Shown here: positions 26,222 through 35,600 of the stretch, one piece after another
Layout: every line of letters begins with the position of its first letter
How positions within the stretch are numbered: the first letter of the stretch is position 1
Assembly: GCF_004570865.1 (NCBI RefSeq)
Contig: NZ_SPQS01000013.1
Span: 156,035 to 220,034 of the forward strand
Length of the DNA stretch: 64,000 nucleotides
Reading direction: 5' to 3'
Source of the DNA: Bradyrhizobium frederickii
GTDB taxonomy: Bacteria; Pseudomonadota; Alphaproteobacteria; Rhizobiales; Xanthobacteraceae
Translations under genes and position numbers: made by a program
Notes under the pieces: generated by a model
What the model was told of the DNA's origin: nothing
Databases searched by the model: none
Seen by the model: only the letters and a program-made list of their open reading frames with translations

Positions 26222-27187
26222 ATGACCACGGGCACACTGGCCGTCCTGATCAACAGCACGCAGCAGAACTGGCTGCCGGAACGCTGGAAGGCCCGGTTCG
26301 ACGCGGTCTGCGGCGGTCGCCGCGTGGTGCTGCTGCCGGATGCCGGACTCGATCCGGCCGAGGTGCACTATGCCGCGGTATGGAAGCCGGTGCCGGGCGA
26401 TCTGGCCTCCTTCACCAATCTGCGCGCGATCTTCAATCTCGGCGCCGGCGTCGACGCGCTGATGGCGGACAAGAGCCTGCCTGACGTGCCGCTGGTCCGC
26501 GTCGCCGTGCCCGACCTCACCAACCGCATGACCGAATATGTCGTGCTGCACGTGCTGATGCACCACCGCCAGGAGCTTTATCTCAGGCAATCACAGCGCG
26601 AGAAGCGCTGGGAGCCGAAATATCAGTGGCCGGCGAGCGCAGTGACGGTCGGCGTCATGGGGCTGGGAACGCTGGGTGCCGATGCCGCCGACGTGCTGCG
26701 GCGGCTCGGCTTCGGTGTTGCCGGCTGGAGCCGCAGCCCGCGCATGATCGACGGCATCGACTGTTTCCATGGCACCGCGCAGATCGATGCCTTCCTGCGC
26801 AAGACCGACATCCTGGTCTGCCTGCTGCCGCTGACGCCGGAGACGCACGGCATCCTCAACCGCGGCGCTTTCGCAAAACTCAACCGCAACAGCCCGCTCG
26901 GCGCGCCCGTGCTGATCAATGCCGGCCGCGGCGGCTTGCAGAACGAAGCCGACATCCTGGCCTGCCTTGACGACGGCACGCTGGGCGCAGCCTCGCTCGA
27001 CGTCTTCGTGCAGGAGCCGCAACCGGCGGACAGCCGGTTCTGGACCCATCCCAAAGTGGTGCTGACGCCGCACAACGCAGCCGACACCGATGCCGACGCG
27101 ATCTCCGCCTATGTCGCCGAGCAGATCGCGCGGTTCGAGGCTGGCGGTGCGCTGGAGAACGTGGTGGACCGAACAAGAGGATATTGA
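26222..27187 (+). CDS. Glyoxylate/hydroxypyruvate reductase-like D-2-hydroxyacid dehydrogenase
   Basis: A 321-residue D-isomer 2-hydroxyacid dehydrogenase, GhrA-like. The NAD(P)-binding segment GVMGLGTLGADAADVLRRL lies near residue 140, followed by the catalytic Arg in NAGRGG, Glu in VFVQEPQP and His in TPHNAADT. It reduces glyoxylate or hydroxypyruvate, usually with NADPH. The frame is open to 26153, but the region before ATG 26222 overlaps the divergent sigma operon's promoter. It converges on a TetR gene. Confidence 0.88.
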   Translation: MTTGTLAVLINSTQQNWLPERWKARFDAVCGGRRVVLLPDAGLDPAEVHYAAVWKPVPGDLASFTNLRAIFNLGAGVDALMADKSLPDVPLVRVAVPDLTNRMTEYVVLHVLMHHRQELYLRQSQREKRWEPKYQWPASAVTVGVMGLGTLGADAADVLRRLGFGVAGWSRSPRMIDGIDCFHGTAQIDAFLRKTDILVCLLPLTPETHGILNRGAFAKLNRNSPLGAPVLINAGRGGLQNEADILACLDDGTLGAASLDVFVQEPQPADSRFWTHPKVVLTPHNAADTDADAISAYVAEQIARFEAGGALENVVDRTRGY

Positions 27188-27202
27188 AGCTTCGCTGCCG
27201 GC

Positions 27203-27847
27203 CTATCCTTTGGCCCCGATCATCACATCGATCGCGCCCTTCACGATCGCCTCCAGCTCCTTGCGCGGCACGCGGGCGCGGGAGCGGATGGCAATGGTGT
27301 GCACGGTGGCTGATGCGATCTGCGCCAGCACGAGGGGATCGGAGCTCTCCGGTAACTCGCCTTTCTCCTTGGCGCGGCGGAAGCAACTGGCAAAGGCCTT
27401 GTCGAGCCCGGTGAGGCCGTCCAGGACCATGGCGCGGATCTCGGGATCGCCGACGGCTTCGGACGCTGCAGTCACGACCGTGAAGCAACCGCGCGGTCCG
27501 GAGTCCCCGGACAAATAGATATCGAGCGCGGAAGCGTAGATGCGCTCCAGCCGCTGACGCAGCGGCATCTCCTCGCGGAAGACCGCTCCTATCGCCGCGC
27601 CTGCCTCGTCGCGATAGCGCTGGTAGCTCTTGATGTAGAGCTCGCGCTTGTCACCGAAGGCGCCGTAGAGGCTCGGGCGGTTCATGCCCGTAGCAGTGCT
27701 GAGATCGTCGAGCGAGGTGGCCGCGAAACCCTGCTTGCGGAACAGATCGAGCGCCTTGCCGAGCGCGACGTCAGGCTCGTAGGCGCGTGGGCGGCCGCGG
27801 CGCTTAGGCTCTGTGGCAGCAGTTGGCGGCTTCGATTTTTGTACCAT
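27203..27847 (-). CDS. TetR/AcrR regulator next to a GST
   Basis: A 214-residue regulator with a Lys/Arg-rich N-terminus (KRRGRPRAY), HTH at about residues 30-75 (AATSLDDLSTATGMNRPSLY, GAFGDKRELY) and a C-terminal TetR domain with GPRGCFTVVTAASEAV. It is divergent from the GST gene across 106 bases holding two inverted copies of a GCnAnATGGTACA-like element, one of which includes its own start codon. It probably controls the GST; the inducer is unknown. Confidence 0.9.
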   Translation of the reverse strand: MVQKSKPPTAATEPKRRGRPRAYEPDVALGKALDLFRKQGFAATSLDDLSTATGMNRPSLYGAFGDKRELYIKSYQRYRDEAGAAIGAVFREEMPLRQRLERIYASALDIYLSGDSGPRGCFTVVTAASEAVGDPEIRAMVLDGLTGLDKAFASCFRRAKEKGELPESSDPLVLAQIASATVHTIAIRSRARVPRKELEAIVKGAIDVMIGAKG

Positions 27848-27895
27848 ATCGCAAATTAATCCTTGACCGCAGATATATTATGCAAGATGGTACAT
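27839..27895. promoter_or_regulatory. Two inverted operator-like elements between TetR and GST genes
   Basis: TGTACCAT at 27840-27847 and ATGGTACA at 27887-27894 are perfect inverted copies. Extended, TTTGCGATATGGTACAA and TATGCAAGATGGTACAT agree at 13 of 17 positions. Confidence 0.45.
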
Positions 27896-27953
27896 AAATC
27901 AATCTGGCCAGGTTGAGCGACACCCAAAGAGAAATTGCCCAAGGAGGCTACAG

Positions 27954-28598
27954 ATGGATCTCTATTTCTCGCCGCTCGCCTGCTCGATGGCGACACGCGT
28001 CGCGCTGTACGAAGCCGGCGCCGAGGCGAACTATCTCGAGGTCGACCCGCCGACCAAGACGGTTCTGAACGACAACTCCGACTTCCGCACGGTCAATTCG
28101 ATCGGCCTGGTGCCAACGCTGCGCACCGACGAGGGCACGGTGCTGACCGAGAACGCCGCCATCCTGCAATATGTCGCAGACCGTTTTCCGGAGTCCGGCC
28201 TCGGCGCGAGCGCCGGTATCGAGCGCACCCGGCTGCATCAATGGCTCTGCTTCATCGGCACCGAGCTGCATAAGGGTCTCTTCGTCACCCTGCTCGACCG
28301 CAAGGCGCCGCAGGAAGCCAAGGCCTATGCCCTGGAAAAGAACCTGTCGCGCCTCGACTATCTCGACAATTATCTGAAGGGCCGCGACTTCCTGCTCGAC
28401 CATTTCAGCGTGGCCGACGCCTATCTCGTCACGGTCATCAACTGGACGATGGCGACGCCGCCGATCGAGCTTGCGAAATGGCCGAACGTGAAGGCTTACC
28501 ACGACCGCCTGCGTCAGCGGCCCTCGATTGCAAAGGCGATCGCCGAGGAGTTCGAGCTGTACAAGGCCGAGCTCGCGCGTAAGAAGGCGGCGGCGTAA
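27954..28598 (+). CDS. Glutathione S-transferase
   Basis: A 214-residue GST. The thioredoxin-like domain (about 1-80) has SPLACSMATRVALYEAGA and the GSH-binding Glu-Asn-like TENAAILQYVADR block. The C-terminal helical domain ends with KAYHDRLRQRPSIAKAI. It conjugates or binds glutathione, probably in detoxification. It is divergent from a TetR gene. Its AAGGAGG site is clear. Confidence 0.92.
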   Translation: MDLYFSPLACSMATRVALYEAGAEANYLEVDPPTKTVLNDNSDFRTVNSIGLVPTLRTDEGTVLTENAAILQYVADRFPESGLGASAGIERTRLHQWLCFIGTELHKGLFVTLLDRKAPQEAKAYALEKNLSRLDYLDNYLKGRDFLLDHFSVADAYLVTVINWTMATPPIELAKWPNVKAYHDRLRQRPSIAKAIAEEFELYKAELARKKAAA

Positions 28599-28605
28599 GT
28601 TCGAG

Positions 28606-28695
28606 GTCGTCGTGCCCGGGCTTGTCCCGGGCATCCGCGTTCTTCGTGCAAGCAATTGAAGACGTGGGTGGCCGGGACAAGCCCGGCCACGACCC
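28606..28695. repeat. Palindromic intergenic repeat (REP-like)
   Basis: Arms such as GTGCCCGGGCTTGTCCCGGG and GGCCGGGACAAGCCCGGCC fold back on one another. It lies between the GST gene and the converging TRAP gene. Confidence 0.7.
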
Positions 28696-28737
28696 GTTCG
28701 ACGTGAGCTCCGACCTCACCGCTGGGACGGCGCGAAC

Positions 28738-30042
28738 CTACCCGTACAGCACCCGAGGTAAAATCGTGACGATGCCCGGCCACAGCGTCAGCAGCAGCAC
28801 GAAGCCGATCATGATCATCAGGTACGGCATCGTGACGCGCGCGATGTAGCCGAGGCCGTCTTCGGTCAGGCCCTGGATCACGAACAGATTGAAGCCGACC
28901 GGCGGGGTGATCTGCGCCATCTCGACGGCGAGCACCAGGAACACGCCGAACCAGACCTCGTCGAAGCCCGCCCCCTTCACGATCGGCAGCACGATCGGCA
29001 GCGTCATCACGATCATCGAGAAGCCGTCGAGGAAGCAGCCGAGGATCAGGTAGAAGACGATCAGCACGACGATCAACATGAAGGGCGACAAACCGAGCCC
29101 CTTGACGAAGGCGGCGACCGCCTGCGGGATGCCGAGGAAGGCCGCGGCATTGCCGAGGATCGAGGCCCCTAATACGATCAGCGCGATCATCGAGCAGGTG
29201 ACGACCGAGCCGATCAGCACGTCGCGCATCACCTGCTGCGACATCGCGCCCTGCGCCCAGGCCACCAGCGCCGCGCCGAGCACGCCGACGGCGGCGGCTT
29301 CTGACGGCGTGGCGAGCCCGCCATACATCGAGCCGAGCACGCAGGCGATCAGGAACAGTGCCGGCGCGAGGTCCTTCAGCGCAGCGAAGCGTTCGCTCCA
29401 TGGCACCTGCGAAAGCTTGGCTTCAGTCTCCGGCACCATCGTGCGGTCGAGACTCGTATGCAGCATCACCCAGGCCATGAAGGTGGCGGCGAGCAGGAAT
29501 CCCGGCAGCACGCCAGCCGTGAACAGCTTCAGGATCGAGACGTCGCCGAGCACACCGTAAATGATCATGATGTTGGAGGGCGGAATCAGGAAGCCGAGCG
29601 TGCCGGCACCGGCGAGCGAGCCGATCGCGATGTCGCGCGAATAGCCGCGGCGCAGCAGCTCGTTGAGCGACATGCGGCCGATCACCTGTGTGGTCGCGGC
29701 CGAGGAGCCGGAGATCGCCGCAAAGATGGTGCAGCCGATCACGTTGACATGCAGCAGGCGGCCGGGCAGCAGGCCGGCCCAGGGCGCGAGGCCCTGAAAC
29801 AGCGACCGTGACAGGCGGGTGCGAAACAGCAATTCGCCCATCAGGATGAACAGCGGCAGCGCCAGCAGCTCCTGCGTGGTCAGGATGTTCCAGGCGTATT
29901 GCGGCAGCAGCTTGTCGAGCGGGATCGAACGGAACATCGCGAGCAGCAGCGTCGCGGTGAGCGCAAGCGTGAGGCCAATCCAGACGCCGCACGCCAGCAG
30001 CGCGAACAGGATCGCGAACAGTGCGACGACTTCGATGGTCAT
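28738..30042 (-). CDS. TRAP transporter large permease (DctM type)
   Basis: A 434-residue protein with about 12 membrane helices. DctM landmarks include LPLFILMGELLFRTRLSRSL, FAAISGSSAATTQVIGRMSL, LGFLIPPSNIMIIYGVL and ITPPVGFNLFVIQGL. It forms the translocation subunit of a binding-protein-dependent TRAP importer driven by an ion gradient. It is the last gene of the hyuA-hyuB-dctP-dctQ-dctM unit. The substrate is probably the compound degraded by HyuAB. Confidence 0.95.
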   Translation of the reverse strand: MTIEVVALFAILFALLACGVWIGLTLALTATLLLAMFRSIPLDKLLPQYAWNILTTQELLALPLFILMGELLFRTRLSRSLFQGLAPWAGLLPGRLLHVNVIGCTIFAAISGSSAATTQVIGRMSLNELLRRGYSRDIAIGSLAGAGTLGFLIPPSNIMIIYGVLGDVSILKLFTAGVLPGFLLAATFMAWVMLHTSLDRTMVPETEAKLSQVPWSERFAALKDLAPALFLIACVLGSMYGGLATPSEAAAVGVLGAALVAWAQGAMSQQVMRDVLIGSVVTCSMIALIVLGASILGNAAAFLGIPQAVAAFVKGLGLSPFMLIVVLIVFYLILGCFLDGFSMIVMTLPIVLPIVKGAGFDEVWFGVFLVLAVEMAQITPPVGFNLFVIQGLTEDGLGYIARVTMPYLMIMIGFVLLLTLWPGIVTILPRVLYG

Positions 30043-30073
30043 GCGATCTTGAATCCGGGTGCGGGCAAGGCGA

Positions 30074-30667
30074 TCATTCGACGGGCGAGGCCTTCATGCG
30101 ATGATCCTCCAGGGGCAGGCCGAGCGCGGCCTGGATCGCGCGCGCCAGGAACTGGAGCGTCAGCAGCAGCATGCCGAAGGTGACGATCGCCTGTGGAAAC
30201 CACAGTGGCGTGTCGCTCGAGGTCGAGACCTGGCCACGCACGAAGGCGCTCCAGGCGAACTTCGCCATGGCCGAGGTCAGGAACGCCATGAAGGCGAAGC
30301 CGGCCGCCGCCGAGAGAATCTCGAGCGCGCGCTGCACTGGCGCCGGCACGTTCTTCAGCAGCAGCACGACACGGATATGGCCGCCGACGCGCAAGGTCAT
30401 GGCGGCGCCGAAGGTGAAGGACGCCGCCATCAGATAGGAGGAATACTCCCAGGCGATCGAGATGCTGGGCGGGAAGAACGGCAGGAAGTTCGACAGGAAG
30501 CGCGTCGCGACCTCGCACAGCATCAGCAGCGTCAGCATCAAGAGACAGCCGCCGCCGATCCAGCCGTCGAGCCGGCCGAGGCGATCGATGCCGTCGAGCA
30601 GGATGCGCAGCGGCGCCGGCGCCGCTGCATTCAGGCTCTGCGGAGCTTCGGGCGAGATGCTCACCAC
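30074..30667 (-). CDS. TRAP transporter small permease (DctQ type)
   Basis: A 197-residue protein with four hydrophobic helices (LLMLTLLMLCEVATRFL, EYSSYLMAASFTFGAAMTL, GFAFMAFLTSAMAKFAW and LWFPQAIVTFGMLLLTLQFL). The length and EYSSY/WFPQ motifs are those of DctQ. It pairs with the large permease 31 bases downstream and lies 10 bases after dctP. Confidence 0.92.
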   Translation of the reverse strand: MVSISPEAPQSLNAAAPAPLRILLDGIDRLGRLDGWIGGGCLLMLTLLMLCEVATRFLSNFLPFFPPSISIAWEYSSYLMAASFTFGAAMTLRVGGHIRVVLLLKNVPAPVQRALEILSAAAGFAFMAFLTSAMAKFAWSAFVRGQVSTSSDTPLWFPQAIVTFGMLLLTLQFLARAIQAALGLPLEDHRMKASPVE

Positions 30668-30677
30668 GACATCATCC

Positions 30678-31679
30678 TCAGCCGCGCTTCATTTCGGCGA
30701 GATAGGCCCGCACAGGCTTGTCCGCTGCCGGCACGCGCTTGAGGAAGGCGTCGAGCTGCGGCGCAGTCTTGGCCCGGATGTCCGTCATCATGGCTTGCGA
30801 GACCGGCACCACCTCCATGCCACCTTCCTTCAGGCGGTTGAGGCTGTCGACGTCGGCCTTGAGCGAATTGGCCCAGAAGCCCGGCTCCATCTTCGCCGCA
30901 ACATCCGCGACGAGCTTCTGCTGGTCGGCGCTGAGCGCCTTCCAGGAATCGAGATTGACGGTGAGCATCTGCGACGACCAGACGTGGTTGGTCGGGTAGA
31001 CGTATTTCAGGAATTCCCAGAACTTGCCGTCGACGCCCGACACCGACGAGGTGGAGACGCCGGCAACCGCGCCGGAGGCCAGCGCGGGGATCGTTTCGCC
31101 CCAGGGGATCATCACGGCCGCCATGCCGATCGCATTCAGCATGTCGACCGCATTCTTGTCAGGCACGCGGATCTTGATGTTCTTCAGGCCCTCGACGTCG
31201 GCGACCTTCGCCTTGAGGTGCAGGTACTGCGTCGGCCAGGGCACGACGTAGAGAATCTTCTGGTTGTTGCGCGCGGCAATCTTCTCGTATTCGGGCCGCA
31301 CGTATTTGTGCAGCACCTTCAACTCGTCCACCGAGCCGCAGAGGAACGGAATGCTCTCGACGCCCATGAAGGGCTCGTCGCCGACCTGCTGGATGTTGAG
31401 GACGTCGGCGAGCGGCACCAGGCCGTCGCGCACGGCGCGCAAATGCTCGGGCCCCTTGAAGCCGAGCTGGCCGCCGGCTTTCACGGTGATCGCGACCGAG
31501 CCGCCCGTCTGCTTCTTCACCTCCTCCGCGAAGGCCATCGCGTTCTGGGTGTGAAAATTGCCGTCGGGCCAGACCGTCGACATGTCCCAGCTCGTCGTCG
31601 CCGCCCGCGCACGGGTCGAGATGTGACCTGCGGCGAGCAGCGTCGCTGCGCCCGCGGTGAAGTTCCGTCGCGTGATCAT
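30678..31679 (-). CDS. TRAP transporter substrate-binding protein (DctP type)
   Basis: A 333-residue periplasmic protein. The N-terminus has a twin-arginine-like ITRRNFTAGAATLLAAG signal. The DctP core has VWPDGNFHTQNAMAFAEEV, the Arg region KNIKIRVPDKNAVDML and GVSTSSVSGV. GGAGGGG precedes the ATG at 31679; a longer frame runs into hyuB. It delivers substrate to the DctQM permease. It lies 34 bases downstream of hyuB. Confidence 0.93.
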   Translation of the reverse strand: MITRRNFTAGAATLLAAGHISTRARAATTSWDMSTVWPDGNFHTQNAMAFAEEVKKQTGGSVAITVKAGGQLGFKGPEHLRAVRDGLVPLADVLNIQQVGDEPFMGVESIPFLCGSVDELKVLHKYVRPEYEKIAARNNQKILYVVPWPTQYLHLKAKVADVEGLKNIKIRVPDKNAVDMLNAIGMAAVMIPWGETIPALASGAVAGVSTSSVSGVDGKFWEFLKYVYPTNHVWSSQMLTVNLDSWKALSADQQKLVADVAAKMEPGFWANSLKADVDSLNRLKEGGMEVVPVSQAMMTDIRAKTAPQLDAFLKRVPAADKPVRAYLAEMKRG

Positions 31680-31713
31680 TGCACCCCTCCGTTGATCCAA
31701 GCGCACTGACACG

Positions 31714-33372
31714 TCAGCGCGCGTAGCCGTAAACTGCAGCGGCATTGCCGGCGGACACGAGCCCGCTTTCGATATCGTGCTTGACCGCCGCACGCTCGCG
31801 CGTCGTGGGATCGCCGATGCCGGCGCCGCCGGGCGTCAGCACCACCAGCCGATCGTCCGGCGGCACCTGCTGAAAGCCCTTGCCGCGCAGCTTCTTGCCG
31901 GACTTGAGGCCGACATAGCCGGCCTCGCCGTTCCGGCCGCCATCGCGTCCGCGCGGCGGATGATCGATGCGGTCGAATGCCGCCAGGATATCGAACGGCG
32001 CATCGACGCCGCTGCCGACCTCGATGATCTGGCCGAGGCCGCCGCGGGTGCGCCCTGCCCCGCCGGAATCCGGGCGCAACTCCTTGCGCCAGAAGATCAA
32101 AGGCGTCTGCGTCTCCGCGATCTCGACCGGCGTGCCGCGCACGCCGCTCGGATAGGCGGTGGCTGAGAGGCCGTCCTTGCCGAAGCGCGCGCCGGTGCCG
32201 CCATTGGATGTCACCGCCATCGAGAACCCGTAATTGCCGCCGACGCCGGAGCGGGTCTGGCCGCGCACGTTGAGATTCCACAGGCAGGAGGTGCCTTCCG
32301 CCGGCACACGCTCCGGAATGATCTGGCGCAGGCAGCCGAACACCACGTCCGGCAGCATCTGGCCGATGATATGGCGCGAGGCGACCGGCGCGGGCTTGGG
32401 CGCATTGAGGATCGCACCCGCCGGTGCCGACACCGTCAGCGGCGAGAGCGAGCCGGCATTGTTCGGAATCTGCGAGGCGACCACGCAGCCGAGGCCGAAC
32501 ACGGTATAGGCGGTGGTGTAGGACAAGGGCACGTTGATGCCGAACTTCGAGGCTGCGGATGTGCCGTCGAAATCGACGTGGATGCCGGCATCCGAGATCG
32601 TCAGCGTCGCCGCCAGCGTCACCGGAGCATCATAGCCGTCGACCACCATGGTGTTGCGCCAGCTGCCCTTCGGCAGCTTCGCGATTTCGGCCAGCACGGC
32701 CTCGCGCGAGCGATCGCAGATGTAATCGCCGAGTTCGTCGAGCGTGTCGATGCCGAACTCGCTCATCATCTCGACCAGTCGCTCGCAGCCGACGTCGTTG
32801 CAGCCGGCCAGCGAATAGGTGTCCCCCTCCGTATCGATCGGCAGCCGCGTGTTGGTGCGGATCATCGCCATCAGCGTCTCGTTGACGACGCCCTGGTCGA
32901 TCAGCTTCAGCATGGGGATGTAGAGCCCTTCCATGAACACGTCGGTGGCGTCAGGGCCGAAGCCGATGCCGCCGATATCCATGAGATGGCTGGTGCAGGA
33001 GAACAGGGCCACCGGCTTGCCGTCCTTGAAGCAGGGCGTGGTGACGACGAAGTCGTTGAGATGGCCGGTCCCCATCCAGGGATCGTTGGTGATATAGGCA
33101 TCGCCTTCCTTCATCGTCTCGATCGGAAAGTGGGCGATGAAGTGCTTGACCGATTCCGCCATCGAGTTGACGTGGCCGGGCGTGCCGGTCACCGCCTGCG
33201 CCAGCATGCGGCCCTTGAGATCGAACACGCCGGCCGAGAGGTCGCCGCATTCGCGCACGATCGGGCTGAAGGCGGTGCGGAGCAGCACCTGCGCCTGCTC
33301 CTCGACCACGGCGATCAGCCGGTGCCACATGATCTGAAGGTCGATCAGGCTCGCGCCATTTGCCTTGCTCAT
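31714..33372 (-). CDS. hyuB: Hydantoinase B/oxoprolinase family subunit
   Basis: A 552-residue HyuB protein. It starts IDLQIMWHRLIAVVEEQAQV, has ECGDLSAGVFD, PGHVNSMAESVKHF and the NDPWMGTGHLNDFV motif, then the C-terminal GGAGRTRGGLGQIIEV. HyuA and HyuB together hydrolyse N-methylhydantoin, 5-oxoproline or related cyclic amides with ATP. It follows hyuA by two bases. The exact ring substrate cannot be read. Confidence 0.93.
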   Translation of the reverse strand: MSKANGASLIDLQIMWHRLIAVVEEQAQVLLRTAFSPIVRECGDLSAGVFDLKGRMLAQAVTGTPGHVNSMAESVKHFIAHFPIETMKEGDAYITNDPWMGTGHLNDFVVTTPCFKDGKPVALFSCTSHLMDIGGIGFGPDATDVFMEGLYIPMLKLIDQGVVNETLMAMIRTNTRLPIDTEGDTYSLAGCNDVGCERLVEMMSEFGIDTLDELGDYICDRSREAVLAEIAKLPKGSWRNTMVVDGYDAPVTLAATLTISDAGIHVDFDGTSAASKFGINVPLSYTTAYTVFGLGCVVASQIPNNAGSLSPLTVSAPAGAILNAPKPAPVASRHIIGQMLPDVVFGCLRQIIPERVPAEGTSCLWNLNVRGQTRSGVGGNYGFSMAVTSNGGTGARFGKDGLSATAYPSGVRGTPVEIAETQTPLIFWRKELRPDSGGAGRTRGGLGQIIEVGSGVDAPFDILAAFDRIDHPPRGRDGGRNGEAGYVGLKSGKKLRGKGFQQVPPDDRLVVLTPGGAGIGDPTTRERAAVKHDIESGLVSAGNAAAVYGYAR

Positions 33373-33374
33373 GA

Positions 33375-35459
33375 TCAGGCCGCCTTTCGTTCCATGACGA
33401 TGCTGCCGGCACCGTCGATATGCGCGTCGAAACTGGTGGAGACGAAGGTGGAGGTCTCATCCTCCGCGATCACGGCCGGGCCCGCGATGGTCGCGCCCGG
33501 CGCCATGTCCTCGCGGCGATAGAGCGGGATCTCGATCACCTCGCCGGCGCGGCCGTCGAAGAATTTGCGGCTGCCGGCCGCCTTGCCGGCGGGCTTGCGC
33601 GTGACGGCCGCAACGGTCGGCGGATTGCGCGCCTCGGTGGTCGCGAGCACCGACCAGCTCAACACCTCGATGGCCGCCCCCGGAATCGACCGCTCGAACA
33701 TCGCCGCATAATCGGCCTCGAACTTCCGGCGCAAACCGGCGAGATCGGCCACCGTCAGCCGCCGGTTCGGCAATTCGACGGAGATCTCATGGCCCTGACC
33801 GACATAGCGCATGAAGGCGGCACGACGTTCGCGCACCGGCGCGCCGGCCGCGCCAGGCTCAACCAGCGCGCGCGCTTCGGTCACCATGTCCTGCAACAGG
33901 TCGGAGACCGCCTCGGTGTCGAAATCGTCGAGCCGGACATGGCGGCTGCGCACCAGCTCATAAGCGATCGGCGCGGCCAGGAAGCCGACGGCCGAGCCGA
34001 CGCCGGCATTCGACGGCACGATCACCCGGGAGACGCCGATCTTCTCGGCGACACGCGCCGCATGCAGCGGCGCAGCACCGCCAAAGGCGATCAGCGTGTG
34101 CTGGCCGACGATCTCGCCGCGCTCGACCGCATGGACGCGCGCCGCACTTGCCATGTTCTCGCAGACGACCTCGTGCACCGCATAGGCCGCGGTCTCCGCG
34201 GACAGGCCGAGCGGCCCGCCGACGTCGCGCAGCAGCGCTTGCTTCGAAAGCTCCGGGTCGAGCTTGATCGTGCCGGCCGCGAATGCATCGGGATCGATCA
34301 TGCCCAGCGCAACATCGGCATCCGTTACCGCCGGACGCTGGCCGCCGCGACCGTAACAGGCGGGGCCAGGCTCCGACGAGGCACTCTCCGGGCCGACAGT
34401 GACGCGCTTCATGGCATCGACATGGGCGATCGAACCGCCGCCGGCGCCGATCTCGACCATCTCGATCACGGGAATGCGCACCGGCAGGCCGGAGCCCTTG
34501 AGGAAGCGCGCGGCGCGGTCGACCTCGAACACGCGCGAGGTCTCGGGCTGGTACTTCTCGATCAGGCAGATCTTTGCAGTGGTGCCGCCCATATCGAAGG
34601 ACAGCACCTTGCTCTCGCCGAGCCTTGCTGCGATCTGCGCCGCGAAGATCGCGCCGCCGGCGGGGCCGGATTCGACGAGGCGCACCGGAAAGCGCCGCGC
34701 CGTCTCGATCGACGTGACGCCGCCGCCTGAGGTAACGAGGTAGATCGCGCCGCGGAACTGCTCGACCTGCAAGGCGTCGGCCATGCGCGCGAGATAACCG
34801 TCGATCAGGGGTTGCACATAGGCATTCGCGACCGCGGTCGATGTGCGCTCATATTCGCGGATCTCGGGACAGACGGCGGAGGACACGGTCACGGAGACGC
34901 CTGGCATCTCCTCCGCCAGGATCGCAGCTGCACGTCGCTCGTGCTCGGGATTGGCGTAGGAGTGCAGGAAGGCGATGGCGACGCTCTCGACGCCCAGCTC
35001 ACGCAATTTCGGCGCGAGTGCGCGCACCGAAGCTTCGTCAAGCGGGAGGCGGACGGCGCCGTGGGCGTCGACGCGCTCGGGCACGGTGAAGCGGAGGCTG
35101 CGCGGCGCCAGGGGCCTGGGCTTGTCGATGCTGAGATCGTACTGATCGTAGCGGCTTTCGGTGCCGATATCGAGCACGTCGCGAAAGCCTTCGGTCGCAA
35201 TCAGGGCCGTCTTGGCACCCCGGCGCTCGATGATCGCGTTGGTCGCCAGCGTGGTGCCGTGAATGAAGACGTCGATGTCGCTGATATGGGCGCGGGCATC
35301 GGCGAGGATGAGACGCATGCCGTCCAGCACCGCCTGCTCGGGCCGCTGCGGCGTCGTCAGCAGCTTGCGCGTCTTGCGATCCAGACCGACGTCCAGCACG
35401 ATGTCGGTGAACGTGCCACCAATATCGACGGCAAGCCGCACTTCGGCTCCCTCAAGCAT
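33375..35459 (-). CDS. hyuA: Hydantoinase A/oxoprolinase family subunit
   Basis: A 694-residue ATP-dependent hydantoinase A. The N-terminal phosphate-binding DIGGTFTDIVLD (about residues 12-23) and HGTTLATNAIIERRGAKTAL identify the actin-like ATPase fold. The central GGGVTSIETARRFPVRLVES and SFDMGGTTAKICLI are conserved. GGAG lies eight bases before the ATG. It is the first gene of the operon with HyuB and a TRAP transporter, behind a sigma-54 site at 35504-35519. Confidence 0.94.
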   Translation of the reverse strand: MLEGAEVRLAVDIGGTFTDIVLDVGLDRKTRKLLTTPQRPEQAVLDGMRLILADARAHISDIDVFIHGTTLATNAIIERRGAKTALIATEGFRDVLDIGTESRYDQYDLSIDKPRPLAPRSLRFTVPERVDAHGAVRLPLDEASVRALAPKLRELGVESVAIAFLHSYANPEHERRAAAILAEEMPGVSVTVSSAVCPEIREYERTSTAVANAYVQPLIDGYLARMADALQVEQFRGAIYLVTSGGGVTSIETARRFPVRLVESGPAGGAIFAAQIAARLGESKVLSFDMGGTTAKICLIEKYQPETSRVFEVDRAARFLKGSGLPVRIPVIEMVEIGAGGGSIAHVDAMKRVTVGPESASSEPGPACYGRGGQRPAVTDADVALGMIDPDAFAAGTIKLDPELSKQALLRDVGGPLGLSAETAAYAVHEVVCENMASAARVHAVERGEIVGQHTLIAFGGAAPLHAARVAEKIGVSRVIVPSNAGVGSAVGFLAAPIAYELVRSRHVRLDDFDTEAVSDLLQDMVTEARALVEPGAAGAPVRERRAAFMRYVGQGHEISVELPNRRLTVADLAGLRRKFEADYAAMFERSIPGAAIEVLSWSVLATTEARNPPTVAAVTRKPAGKAAGSRKFFDGRAGEVIEIPLYRREDMAPGATIAGPAVIAEDETSTFVSTSFDAHIDGAGSIVMERKAA

Positions 35460-35503
35460 TCCAAATTCTCCGTGCTGATCGTCAAGACTGCGGTCGAAAA
35501 CGC

Positions 35504-35519
35504 AGCAATTTCCATGCCA
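35504..35519 (-). promoter_or_regulatory. Sigma-54 promoter of the hyu-TRAP operon
   Basis: TGGCATGGAAATTGCT on the minus strand matches TGGCAC-N5-TTGC(A/T) at all but one defined position. The -12 box ends 45 bases before the hyuA ATG. A dyad CCTAT-TGC-ATAGG lies about 45 bases further upstream (35562-35574). Confidence 0.75.
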
Positions 35520-35600
35520 TGAACGGCAAAGACAAAGCCGCGTCCGGCTATTCTGCTTGGCACCTATGCAATAGGCAAGGCGTGTTCGGCGCTGGCGCGA

